DNA of 64,000 nt from Mycteria americana (taxonomy: Eukaryota; Chordata; Aves; Ciconiiformes; Ciconiidae): contig NC_134367.1 in NCBI RefSeq assembly GCF_035582795.1, forward strand, positions 115,468,062-115,532,061, in the 5' to 3' direction. The position numbers and the translations under genes were made by a program. The first letter of the stretch is position 1; every line of letters begins with the position of its first letter. The notes beneath the pieces were generated by a model. The model saw only the letters and a program-made list of their open reading frames with translations, had not been told where the DNA came from and made no database searches. Below are positions 1 to 10,405 of this stretch, piece after piece.

Positions 1-3000
1 TGACAACCAGCTCTGATGTACTTGGCCACCAAGGCTGGCTGAGGACGGGCACGAAGCATTTAACAACAGAGACGACTAGTGATTTGGAGAGAGTTGTAAT
101 AAAAAGGTCAGTCAAGGAATTTTAATTCACCTGCAGCTCCGTTTCCTAAATTAGTCTTACGGAAGGTGGCTAAAATTGCAGTTACTGTGTCCAAAAGATG
201 AACAAACAGGACTTCTGAGGTTGAAGGCAGGTGTTTTTGGAGGTGTTACCCACAAACATCAGTCTGTTCCCCTCCTTTCAGCTCCGCTTTTCCCACGGGG
301 CAGATTTCTGCTGGGTGAGAGATCACAAGCCCTCCATGAGGCCAGGGAAGAAACCTGGATGTAGATGGGTACATGACAGGGTTAACTGGCTGGAGCCACT
401 TCTGACCTGCAATTTTCAGTAACATCCACAAACAAGAATGAAAATGGGTTTTAAAGCCCTGGACTGAGGTAGCAGCCTCAAACCATGGCACTGCACGCCC
501 ACAGGAGGAGGGGAGCACAGCGGGTCAAACACCCTGTGCCTCGGGGGCAGCTGCCCCCATTTCAGCTGTTCTTGGTGGCACGTTTTCCTCTCACGTGTCC
601 TCTAGCTCTGTTGTTTGCGGCTGCTGCCCAAGTTATGACGTACAGGTCATTAAACCTGAGCTCAGCATCATCAGTATAAACTGTCTGACATTAATTTAGG
701 CCATATTCATCAGTGGGGGAGAGCAACTGGCCATAGTCAGGTAATGTCTCACCCTGCAGACAGGGTATCCTGTGCAGTCAAGTGCCCTTCCTCTCTCCCA
801 TGCCCAGCAGTCTACTGTTGCTGCCTATTAAGTACACTAAACCATGCAGTGGTTTAAGACTTTCACGCGTGATAGATTTCACAGGTATAGATGGCTGAAT
901 TAAGTAAAGACAAGTAATTTTCCTCTTGTTTTTCCCCTATTAAAATGTAATATGTTTATTTCCAATATGGCTCTAAATAATTTTTCTAATGTTAATATTG
1001 TTGGCTAGATTTAAAACTGAGCAAGAAATGAGTGAAATAAGAAGAGACCTGGGTTACAGTGATAGTTGTGTTCAGAATTTCTACTGTAAACATTGTGATG
1101 AATTTTTAATGAGAATTTTGAAAGTGCGGGACTACACCTAGTTTCAGTGTTGTGAGCAGTACACTTTAGGTTTCTGAGGGAAGATCTGTGCCATGCGTTT
1201 TAGAAGTGCAAGGGTTGGCTATAGGGCAGCTGTTTGTTCTCATGAGGAGTATGAGAAAAAAATTACTTCATCCAAGCGATGCTTCAGGTTACAAGCATGC
1301 AGGCATAGCTTGCCACGTCACGCCATACACCTGCCATTTCAACCCTGCTGACCCATACGCAGGAAAAACATCCTGGCCATCTCCACAGACAGCCTTTCCA
1401 CACCATGTGATTTAGGATTTAATTTCTGGCAGCTCCCACCCAGACACCTCCTGATGGACAGCCCTGTTACTTTCCCAGTCCTGATGAAATTCCCTCCTGC
1501 ATCTTCCAGCCCTTGGGTGCTGGGGCAAACTTCACTCACCTTGGCTGGATGAAAGAAGACCCATTTGCATCCCAGTCTGTGAGACATGTGGACAGGGATA
1601 AGGCAACTATTAGCTTTCTCATGTTTTTTAATAAAGCCTCTTACTTGATCTCCCACATAACAGAAAGAGATTTTCTACACATGCCCCAGTGTGATGAGTT
1701 CATTGTTGCCCAACAATGAAGGCCTGATTATAATGAAGATGTGATGCCTGGTACTTACTGCGGGGCAGCAAGCATGTTTGTTTCCACCCATCCCACTGCA
1801 ATTTAGCCTTCCCTGAGATGGTAACTGTTGTCAGCCTGCATAAGTAATGCTCACTGCAGTGTGGGTGCTGGAGGGGGAAATGAGATAAAGATATGAGCGG
1901 GAGACAGCTTGGTACCAAACAGACAGCTGACGAGGAAGGGCCAAAAAAGAAAGCTCCCTGAAGAGCCTTGGTCCTGGTTGTGCTGTTAAAAGAGCTGCCA
2001 TAACTTGGGCATGGTCTTCTTGATAGTAAAGTTCCTCTGCTCTTTCACCTTTTCTGTTGTCCATCTCTATGACAAAGAGGTTAATTCTCAAATATTTGAA
2101 GAAGAAGCCACTTGGCTATATAGTGCACATTTTTCCTTTCACCTGTACTGGTTTTATTTCAGCCTCCTTTGGGCTGCTCCAAGTCATTTTGGTTGTTGGG
2201 GCCAGTTTACAGCAGTAATTGCTTGTGCTGTTGGAAAGCTCATTCAGCTTTGTTTGCTGCATATGTGTTGCATCTGTTGAGCCCAAAAGGAGAAGAACTG
2301 TAGTGTTAATTGCCACGCTGACCTGCAGGTTCTTGGGGGAGCAGCTGGCCCAGTGGGAATGACACACAGCCCAGGACTTTGGTGAGATGAGCTCCAGTCA
2401 TGCATGGGTGATGCTCTGAAAAATCAACCTGTCCTTTTAAATGTGTTGATAACCAGCTTCCCTATCCATAAAGTGTCCCACTTCTCTAAAGAGGAGCACA
2501 GAGGTCCTAATTTCCCTTGTGTCATCTTCTCTGGCAGGGCAAGGGTCCAGGAGCAGTGTATTGCATCCATGAGGTCTACCCAGTGGAGTGGAAGATTAAC
2601 CCCACACATGGGGACCCTAAAGGCTTGTTCTCTGCGGCAGATGGAAAAGGAGACAAAGCTGCTCCCCAAGTAGGGCCATCCCTGTGAGAAGATGGATGTC
2701 TCCTCACAGCTGAGTTTTCATCTAGAAGAAAGGTGCAACAAGATCCCAAACAACCAAAGCAGGCAGGCTCTGTGTTGGAAGATGACCCAAGCACACACCA
2801 TCCTGCCTGCCCTGCAGCCTGTTCTGCTACCTGCAGCAAGAGGGTCCTTTTCCCACTCTCCTCATGGCCTTGAGGCAGGGAAAACACTTCCTGAAGGGCA
2901 CATAGGTATGAAGAGTGTGTTGGAGAAGTGAAGCCAAAAAGCTGGACAGCAGGATGGAGTGGCATAAGGGACATTTAACAATTTGCAGGGTCTAAGCTTG

Positions 3001-4389
3001 TGATGCTGTTGTGCATCCTCCAGAAAGCTTCCTGCCTGCATTTTCAGCAAGGAGCTGCAGCTCTCTTAGTGAAGGGCTATTTTCCTTCTCTTTCCCTACT
3101 GTGTTTCTTCTTTTATCTTAGTCTTTTTTCTTTTCCTTAAAAAAGCAACAAAAGCAAAGAAACAACAAAATCTTCAAAATCGTTCAGTCTGGCAGTCTCA
3201 AGATAGGACTGCTAAACTCACCTTGGCAAGCTCCACTCGGTTAAAAGACACATTTGGCAGCTTCTTGCTGCTTTTCTTAAGGAAAGTCTGCCCTTTTTGG
3301 TTTGTTAAGCACCTAAAATGCCTGGGTGAGATTACAATACTATCTTTTAATGATCCCAATAGAGGCTGATGCTACTTTTTCAAGGCATATACTGCCCATC
3401 TTGTAATTGGTAGCAGACAATTGACATGCAAGTGTCTTATTTGGAGCAAATTGCAAATTAGAATGGTTACGATGCTGCAAATTAGAGAGAGGTAGCACAG
3501 CCCATTATTCCCAGTCCTGCTTGTGTGACAAAGTGCACTGCTGAGGCTTGAATATCACTGAGACACTCCAAGTGATGTCTGCAGATCTCCCCTACCTGCA
3601 GCGAGGAGCTCTGTGTGAGAGGCTGGGTCTGGTCTGCAGACTCCACATGGTCACAGGGATGTGTCAGCCCAGAGGAGCCGGGCTGTGGGTGGGCATGGCC
3701 TTTGCTCACCATCTTGGCTGTCCATCAGGAAGAAAGAGGAGTCCCTGAAGCTGAAGGGCAATGCTCAGAAGAAATGAGGATGCGTACGGTGAGGGTGAGG
3801 GCCTGCCACAAACCTCTCGGCAGCTCAAGCTGTCTGAGCCTCTCTGCTAAAGCACTCCTCTCCTCGCCCTCCAGCCCCTAGATAGTTTAGGTAGTATTTT
3901 TCCTCACTGTCTTTGGCTTTTCTGTGCTTTCCTGATCTCCAGATGCCAGAAAGCTGCATAGTATCCCAGGACTGGTCTCATTGTCACACCACAAAAAGTC
4001 ACATGTGGTCTATTGGTAGACAAGGATTGTGTCTCTGCCAAATCCTCATGCTGGGAGGTTGCATTCAGTCCTGTGGCCATTGCAATCCCCATTTCAGGGT
4101 ACAGGCCCTGTTCTATGTGTTTCTGCTTGCTAGACACATGACTTTGCATATTCAAGCCGACTCTGTGTGAGTAGTCCCCGATCCCTCAGTGACACAGATG
4201 TCTTGGTATGGCAGCGTCATCCTCATCACTCTCTACTGAGCTGCTGGCATTTGCGTCACTTGCCAGTTTTATCTGCATCAACTCCCAGAGCACAGCTGAA
4301 AGCAGCAAACCATTCTGGGCATAGTCCTGCTCCTCGTGCCACCTCACTAGAGCCGTTCCTGTTTAATGCTGGTTTCCCCTGACTGGTTG
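1..4389. other. Unique sequence, no gene recognised
   Basis: I see no recognisable exon, RNA gene or transposon here. Open frames are short, overlap one another on both strands, and match no family I know. An AT-rich block at about 3330-3480 contains the string TGCAAATTA twice and homeodomain-like TAATTG/CAATTG cores. That could mark a regulatory element, but conservation cannot be judged from one sequence. Confidence 0.5.
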
Positions 4390-4712
4390 CTGCTTGATAT
4401 CTGTCAGGTAGGCAGTTCTTAATCTGTTTAGTTCATGCTTTATTGATGCAATATAGTACAATTTTTTTAAAATCAAATGTCATTTGATACTAAGTCAAAA
4501 GCCCTCTGAACATCTAAGCCTATTACATCTGGACAGTTCCCTTTATCAACCAAATTTGTAATCTCATCACAGAGCGAAATCAGGTTTGTTTGACAAGCCC
4601 TATTTTCCGTAAAAACAGATTGATTTGCCTTGTTGTATTCCCTTCTTTAATTCTTCAGAGAATGGGTCCTGTATGGAGATCTCTACAACATTGTCCTGGA
4701 TTGATGTTACAC
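4390..4712 (-). mobile_element. Old LINE (CR1/L3 clade) reverse-transcriptase fragment
   Basis: Translating the minus strand, and tolerating frame breaks, gives a run typical of the fingers/palm of non-LTR reverse transcriptases of the CR1/L3 group. It includes CQTNLISLCDEITNLVDKGN followed by a motif-A-like stretch, DVIGLDVQRAFDLVSND, at plus positions 4479-4529. The expected family pattern there is D-V-I-x-L-D-F-S-K-A-F-D-x-V-S-H-D, so the first catalytic aspartate position is kept. Upstream of it (higher coordinates) the PFSEELKKG-like stretch also fits the family. Several stop codons and shifts interrupt it, and the usual YxDD motif is not present. It is a dead, ancient insertion, clearly older than the other CR1 copies in this window. 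Confidence 0.8.
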
Positions 4713-7700
4713 ATCCCTTTCACTCTGCTTGTGTTTTTGCAACACTGGCAAGTCATTACTACCCTCCGAGGCTGCTGGGTGGGCTGTGCTGCTCTGGGAA
4801 GACAGAAGAAGTTATTTCTCAGAAACCAGACTCCCAGCTGTGCCTCAGAGCAGGGGAGCAAGGGATCCCATGGGAAGCAGTTTGAAGGGCAAAGGAACTT
4901 AGGAAAGGTGACAGGTCTTGAAGGACAAGATCTTCCAGGTGCAAGAATGGGCCATCCTGATATTAAGGACCCACAGTACACCTCCCACCAAGGCACTAGG
5001 AGCCAGGTGGCAGAGCAGGTAATGCTCTTTCTCTGCATCCCCTAATGAGTTCCATACCCCTAGGCAGTAAGCCCCCTTATGACTCCCAGAGATGGTTGCC
5101 CCCTGGCCCAAGGGGCTGATGGCTCTCCTGTGACAGCCTTGGGAGGAACTGGGGCACGGTATCATTTGGTGTTCGTTACCTGCCACTCTTCCTCTGTGAG
5201 CTGGAGGCAAGATTTTGTCATGTAACCTACAAACTGACACTCAGAAAGACAAACAGACGCATCAGGAGATTGGCTTAGCTAGGCAGGGGAATCATGATCT
5301 GACCTGTTTCATGCTCACCAAAAATGGAAAGGAACCGAACTGAAACCAGTTGTTTTGTGGGAAGTGCAAATTCAGAGATATGTTTTTATAGCACTGAACA
5401 CCCAGGGGCTTTGGGCTGGGCTGGGGACGATGAGTGGTTACTGCAGTATAGACAACTCATGTGACTACTCTTCAGTTTATAGCTATCCTTAGTCTCCTGG
5501 AGTGGGTGAACCAGAAAAACCCAGATGAAGGTGCTCACTTTGATGGGAGCCAAGGCGTTAAATACAGCTTCTTGCCATCTTTACCTTTGTTACCTGCTCA
5601 GAATAAAGCCAAGCCCAACCCATTAGCAGTGACAGTGGGAAGCCAGCCTTAAGGAGACCTTCTTCTGAGAGCTGTCAATAAAGATTACCTTTTGTAATGC
5701 CTCACAGGTAATCTGCTCCCTGCCTGCCTGCTGGATGATAAGACAGCACAGGGAAGATCACAGCGTGTTCAAAAGTAATACCCCGATCAATGCAGACTGC
5801 CCACCTGTCTGATGCAAGACAGCTTTGATAAGCAGTATAGGGAGGCTTGGTGAGTCTACATACCCCTCTGTTACTGTGTAGACTTCTTTAAGTTCATCTG
5901 TGACCATGTCTTTTTTCCCAGCTTTCCCTGGAAATCCCTTGTTAACCTGACCTCTTCCAATGTGCTATTTTGTCCACTTGTGATGTTCTCCTTTTTGATT
6001 ACTCCCCAAGCTGCATAAAAAGCCAGCGTTGGGATAACGCCTCCCAGGGCTGAGCAGAGAGGTTGCCTTCCTCACTGTACTGGCAGTGTTTAAAAAGATG
6101 AAGAAGGCTGATGTGCTTGAATGCAGCAGTTGAGATACTGATGCTAGGCACTGCTGCTTCAGCGGAACGGCTTCCTCACTCTCCTTATTGTTGCTGCCTG
6201 CAGTGTCCTGCAACCAGATGTAATGGCTGCAAGGACAGGTAGGTATGTTCATCTTTCAAGCAGGGGATGGAAAAAGATGCTATGGGGGAGGTGGAAATAC
6301 ACTCAGGAGACTGACTAGGGATGTCTGACTCCCATAGAAGAACTTTATACTCTGTGGGGATTTTTTGCCAAAGGAGGTCAGTTTTTGCCCATCTGATTTA
6401 CTGGAACGGTCTTGTATGTTATAACCCTTTCTCATTGCCAGCGGGCTGCCAAAGGTTCTGGATATGCAGCTTAGGGAAGGAAGAAGACTCACAGTAGAGG
6501 AGACATTAGAGGGCAACATTAGAGTGCTGGAGACTGGGACTGGTGTTCATACTGGAGTCAAATGCTTTTGCTATTCAACATCACATGTAGCTTGGGAAGT
6601 TGGGCGGGGTCAGACCTGAATGCTGAGGAGTCCCCTTCTAAGAGGTCCAGCCAACTTACAGGGGTGGAAACACGTGAGATGGAGAGGGTCTGTCTGTACA
6701 GCTGGCCTCAGCCGTGCCACTTGGAGGGGTGAGAGGAGTTTGTGCCCCACAGCTGCTTCTTCTCGCAGGTGAGGAGTGATGGGTCGCTTATCCTGCATCA
6801 GTCAGAGGCAGCTGGATGTGGTGTGATGGAGGTCAGCGCAGAGTTCTCCCCAGGTTGACAGCAAACAGGAGATGTCACAAGGAGCTGAGAAGCAGCAAAG
6901 CTTCCCACTGGGCGTAGGACTGGAATGGTTTTTTCAACATCTCAAAGAAAAAGAACCTGAAAATATGATAAATACCTCTGAATTCCAATAGCCTTTTAAT
7001 GTTCACTTCTCGTGCAAGTAGATTGCCTTTGTGAAACATGAATAAATGCACCTAAATAAATAAAAAAACCTGCATACTTCAGTTATTGAGATTGAGCATG
7101 ACTACTTGTGAAAAGACCTCGCAAATCTTCCTCAGACGTTTGTCGGTCAATCAGCTTGAGAGTCAGCCCAAATTTCCAGTTTGAAAGTGATTTATGAGTG
7201 ATTTTAGGATGCTCATAGAAGCTAAAGAAAGCAGAGTGCTAATTAAGTGTCTTTAACTGTCTGAACATCAGGTACAACTCAAAGCGACTGCACTGCAGAC
7301 TTTTTCCCTGCAATGGCCCACTAACACCTCCTGAAGGCTCCAGATTCAGCCAAGCTGAAAAATATATTTCTGCTTCTTGTGTTGTTCTTAGCCGGCTGAG
7401 GTGGCAGGGGCTGTGCAAAACTGCGGTGTGAATAAAACTGACTGATGCTCACCTACAAGCACAAAGGGCTACAATTGCTCCTGAGCTACCACAGATAGAT
7501 TTCCCCTGCCAGAAACAAACAGGATCTCTATAGGTCTGAATTGTTATTAATAATGCGGAGAAGTCTCATTGTAGAACATAAGGGCTCATTTGATCATGAT
7601 AAAGAGAGTGATGAAAGGAAGCACTGAGCTCAGTGTGAATGCTGCACTTTAAATCACTAGAACAAATTAAATTCTAAGAGAAAAATGCTATAAGGCACTT

Positions 7701-8369
7701 GGCCAGGGTGCCTGAGCTGGAGGGTTATTTACACAGTTTCTTTCTTTCAACAAGTAAGTTTTCTGAGTGAAGCTAAGGCAAATATTCCCTGGAGAAACTA
7801 ATTTGTAGCAGATCTTGAACACTAAAAAAAAAGGAAGGCAGAGGAGATCATACCTGCCAGAAAGAGATAGCTTCATCCACATTTAAATTATTGAACCACT
7901 TCTTCTGAATAAGCTCTCAAGAAAAATGTACAAAAGTTCAAACCAGGAAATCCAGGCATGGAGGATGCATGCCCCTCATGCTGTACTGTATCCACAACCA
8001 ACACGCTGCATTAGTGTATAGGAACTGCAGATTACATCCTGAGTTCATCAAAACCGATATAGCCCTGTTAAAGTTCAGGGTAAGTTCAGATAAGCTTGAA
8101 TTTGACCATCAAAGCAAAACTGAATCAAAATCCTTTTTAAAAATTGTATAAATTACTCTCCACAAACAGGATTGCCATCTCATAACCAAATCTGTATTTG
8201 CTGGTTTTTGGGGGTTTTCTTAAGTCCCATGTTTTGGAGTCCACTAAGTCCAAGATAATAATTTTTTGTTCTGGGTGAGTACCTAACGGCCATGGAGAAC
8301 AAGCAACTCAAAAGTTTGACCTGAAGGACTCAAAAAAAGATGAAATATTAGAAACGTAAACCTCCAGGT
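4713..8369. other. Unique sequence, no gene recognised
   Basis: No supported exon, RNA gene or transposon was found. The stretch is AT-rich in places (about 6950-7100 and 7540-7680). Its longest open frames are short and lack family signatures. Confidence 0.5.
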
Positions 8370-9104
8370 AAGGGAACTGTTTAAGCTGACTTCACTTCTT
8401 GAAGCTCAAGAGCTGTCCACCCCAATAAGCAGAAAGTCGGGCAAAAGTGCTAGGAGATCTGCATGGATAATCAAGGAACTCCTGGAAAACCTCAAGCATA
8501 AAAAGGAAGTCTACAGGAGTTGGAAGCAGGGACTGGTAACCTGGGAGGAATATAGAGACACTGTCTGAGCGTGCAGAGATGCGTTTAGGAAAGCCAAATA
8601 CCACCTGGAATTGAACCTGGCAAGGGGTGTCCAAGGCAACAAGAAGGGCTTCTGTAAGTGTATACATAGCAAAAGGAAGATTAGGGGAAATATGGGCTGC
8701 TGCTGACTAGGGCAGGGAACCTGGTGACAAAGGATATGGAAAAGGGTGAGGTATTGAATGCCTTCTTCACCTCAGTCTTTACTAGTAAGATCAGCTTCAG
8801 AAATGCCAGACCCTGGAGACCAAGAGGAAAGTCTGGAGCAAGAAAGACGTACCCTTGGTGGAAGAGGATCAGGTCAGGCAATACTCAAACAAACTGGACA
8901 CACAGAAGACCATGGGCCCTGATGGGATGCACCCATGAGTGCTAACAGAGCTGGCTGATGTAATTTTGTGGTCAATCTCAATAAAATTTGAACAATCATA
9001 GTGATTAGAAGAGGTTCCTGAGGACTGGAAGAAAGCAAGTGTCACTCATCTTCAAGAAAGGCAAGAAGGATCCAGGGAACTACAGGCTGGTCAGCCTCAC
9101 CTCT
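8370..9104 (+). mobile_element. CR1 LINE fragment: end of endonuclease to start of RT (ORF2)
   Basis: The sequence follows the avian CR1 ORF2 through the region linking the apurinic endonuclease to the reverse transcriptase. A recognisable stretch near 8905-8937 reads KTMGPDGMHP. It is followed by a degraded VLTELADVI-like segment, a VPEDWKKASVT-like segment at about 9016-9045, and the start of the GNYRLVSLTS-like region near 9078-9101. In-frame stops (for example directly after GMHP) and shifts show it is inactive. Both ends are truncated. The 3' side stops abruptly where an LTR-like sequence begins, so the RT catalytic core and the CR1 3' end are missing. This is CR1 sense orientation, and its divergence suggests an intermediate age. 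Confidence 0.88.
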
Positions 9105-9710
9105 GGGTGCTCCAGGCACCGGCGTGGATATTCCCCTGTAGCCTGTGGTGGAGCAGGTATTCCCTGGACCCTGTGAAGACAACCATGCTGGAGCAGATAT
9201 CCACACTGCAGCCCGTGGAGGACCCCACACTGGAGCAGGTGGATATCCCCTGAAGGAACTGCAGCCTGTGGAGACCCCATGCTGGAGAAGGTTCTCCTGA
9301 CAGGAACCGTGGCCCGTAGAGGAGCCCACACCAGATTTTTCCTGAAGGATTGCAGCCCATGAAGAGGACCCATGCAGAAGCAGCAGAAAAGCGTGAGGAG
9401 GAATGAGTGGCAGAGAGGAGCTGTTATGACAACCCCCCGCTCCCCATCCCGCCTTGCACTGCTCTGGGGAGGGAGGGGAAGGGGGGAGGTAAACAAGTCA
9501 GAAGTGGCAACAAATTAATTTTCACAAAATTGAGTCTATTTTCCCTGCAACAATAACTGGTAAGCAATCTCCCTGTCTTTATCTCGACCCATGAGCTTTC
9601 TTGTTCCTGGTTGGGTTTTTTTCCCTATTTTCTCCCTCGTCCTGCTGGGGCTGGTGGGGAGTGAGTGGCTGGGTGGCAGCTAGGCTGGTAGACAAGGCTA
9701 ACCCACTGCT
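9105..9710 (+). mobile_element. Partial avian LTR, probably ERVL-like
   Basis: The stretch carries the tandem GC-rich motifs of a common avian endogenous-retrovirus LTR. Degenerate units of roughly 40-55 bp are built on GCAGCCCGTGGAGGACCC and CTGGAGCAGGT (about 9120-9370). They are followed by a GAGTCTATTTTCCCTGC segment, then TCTTTATCTCGACCCATGAG near 9576-9595. The end resembles the family 3' end (GGCTAACCCACTG, about 9696-9708). The 5' half of the LTR is not visible because the element abuts CR1 sequence at about 9105. No internal retroviral coding region is attached. The class assignment is from my memory of the family. It does not rest on a search. Confidence 0.7.
9466..9489 (+). other. 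G-quadruplex-type motif inside the LTR
   Basis: Four or more G tracts of 3-6 bases are separated by single A or AA spacers (GGGGAGGGAGGGGAAGGGGG and following), which fits an intramolecular G4 with very short loops. It lies in the GC-rich part of the LTR fragment. Confidence 0.6.
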
Positions 9711-10296
9711 GCTTAGCTGATCTGAAAGAACAAAACTACCATTCCCTTCTTCACTTTAGAAAGAAGAGAATTATGATACAAACAGAGTCTAAAACAGGAC
9801 TGCTTGCAGGCTGCCTCTGAGGAACAAAAAGGCAGGGGCAAACAAACAGGTCCCAACAAACTCTTCTCAGGAGAAGGAATAAGAAAGACCAAGAGCTGGA
9901 GCCTGAACTAGTAAAGCATAAAGCAGAGTGGCTCTGGATTTGAATGATCCAGGTTGAAGAGAAGGGACACTGACCTAGATCTCAAAGGTTCCCTCTTGTT
10001 TTAGTGTTTGAGACAGCATTGGTTCAGGTCACACAGCGTCAAGCACCTTGGTTGTTTTATCGGTTGGCATGGGGCAGGGCTGTATCTGTTAAAGATAAAA
10101 AATCCGTTTAAATTTATCTGTTTGTTTTTTAAATTGATCTTTATTGGTTTGCTAAAGCACTTGAAAAAAATAAGTTGAAACTATTAAAAATGTCAAGCCA
10201 GTTGCTTAAGTGAATCCGGCAAATACAACTGCCAGTCTCAGAATAAAAACATACAAACATGTTAAAATAACAACACAGCCTCAAATGACTCATATT
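9711..10296. other. Short unique interval between LTR and CR1 tail
   Basis: Nothing recognisable. It is AT-rich from about 10090 to 10300. Confidence 0.5.
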
Positions 10297-10405
10297 CATT
10301 GAATTTTAGAACAATTTAGGTTGGAAAGGACGTCCAGAGGTCAGCTAGCCCATCCATCTGCTCAAAACGTGTCTAATCAGTTCAAGGGGTGCTTGTCAAC
10401 TCCTC
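10297..10405 (-). mobile_element. CR1 3'-end fragment
   Basis: Reading on the plus strand, AACAATTTAGGTTGGAAAGG, then a CCAGAGGTC-like stretch, then CCCATCCATCTGCTCAAAAC is the reverse complement of the CR1 3' untranslated end. The octamer repeats are eroded to GAATTTTAGAAC. It is short and diverged, and it tapers into unique sequence by about 10405. Confidence 0.75.

Noticed and set aside
4590..5045. 151-codon plus-strand open frame
   Set aside because: Its first part is antisense to the old LINE RT fragment. The rest has no family signature.
5090..5110. Third CTCF-like candidate around GTTGCCCCCTGGCCC
   Set aside because: The AGGGGGCA core fits on the minus strand but the first three positions do not. 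The score is too low.
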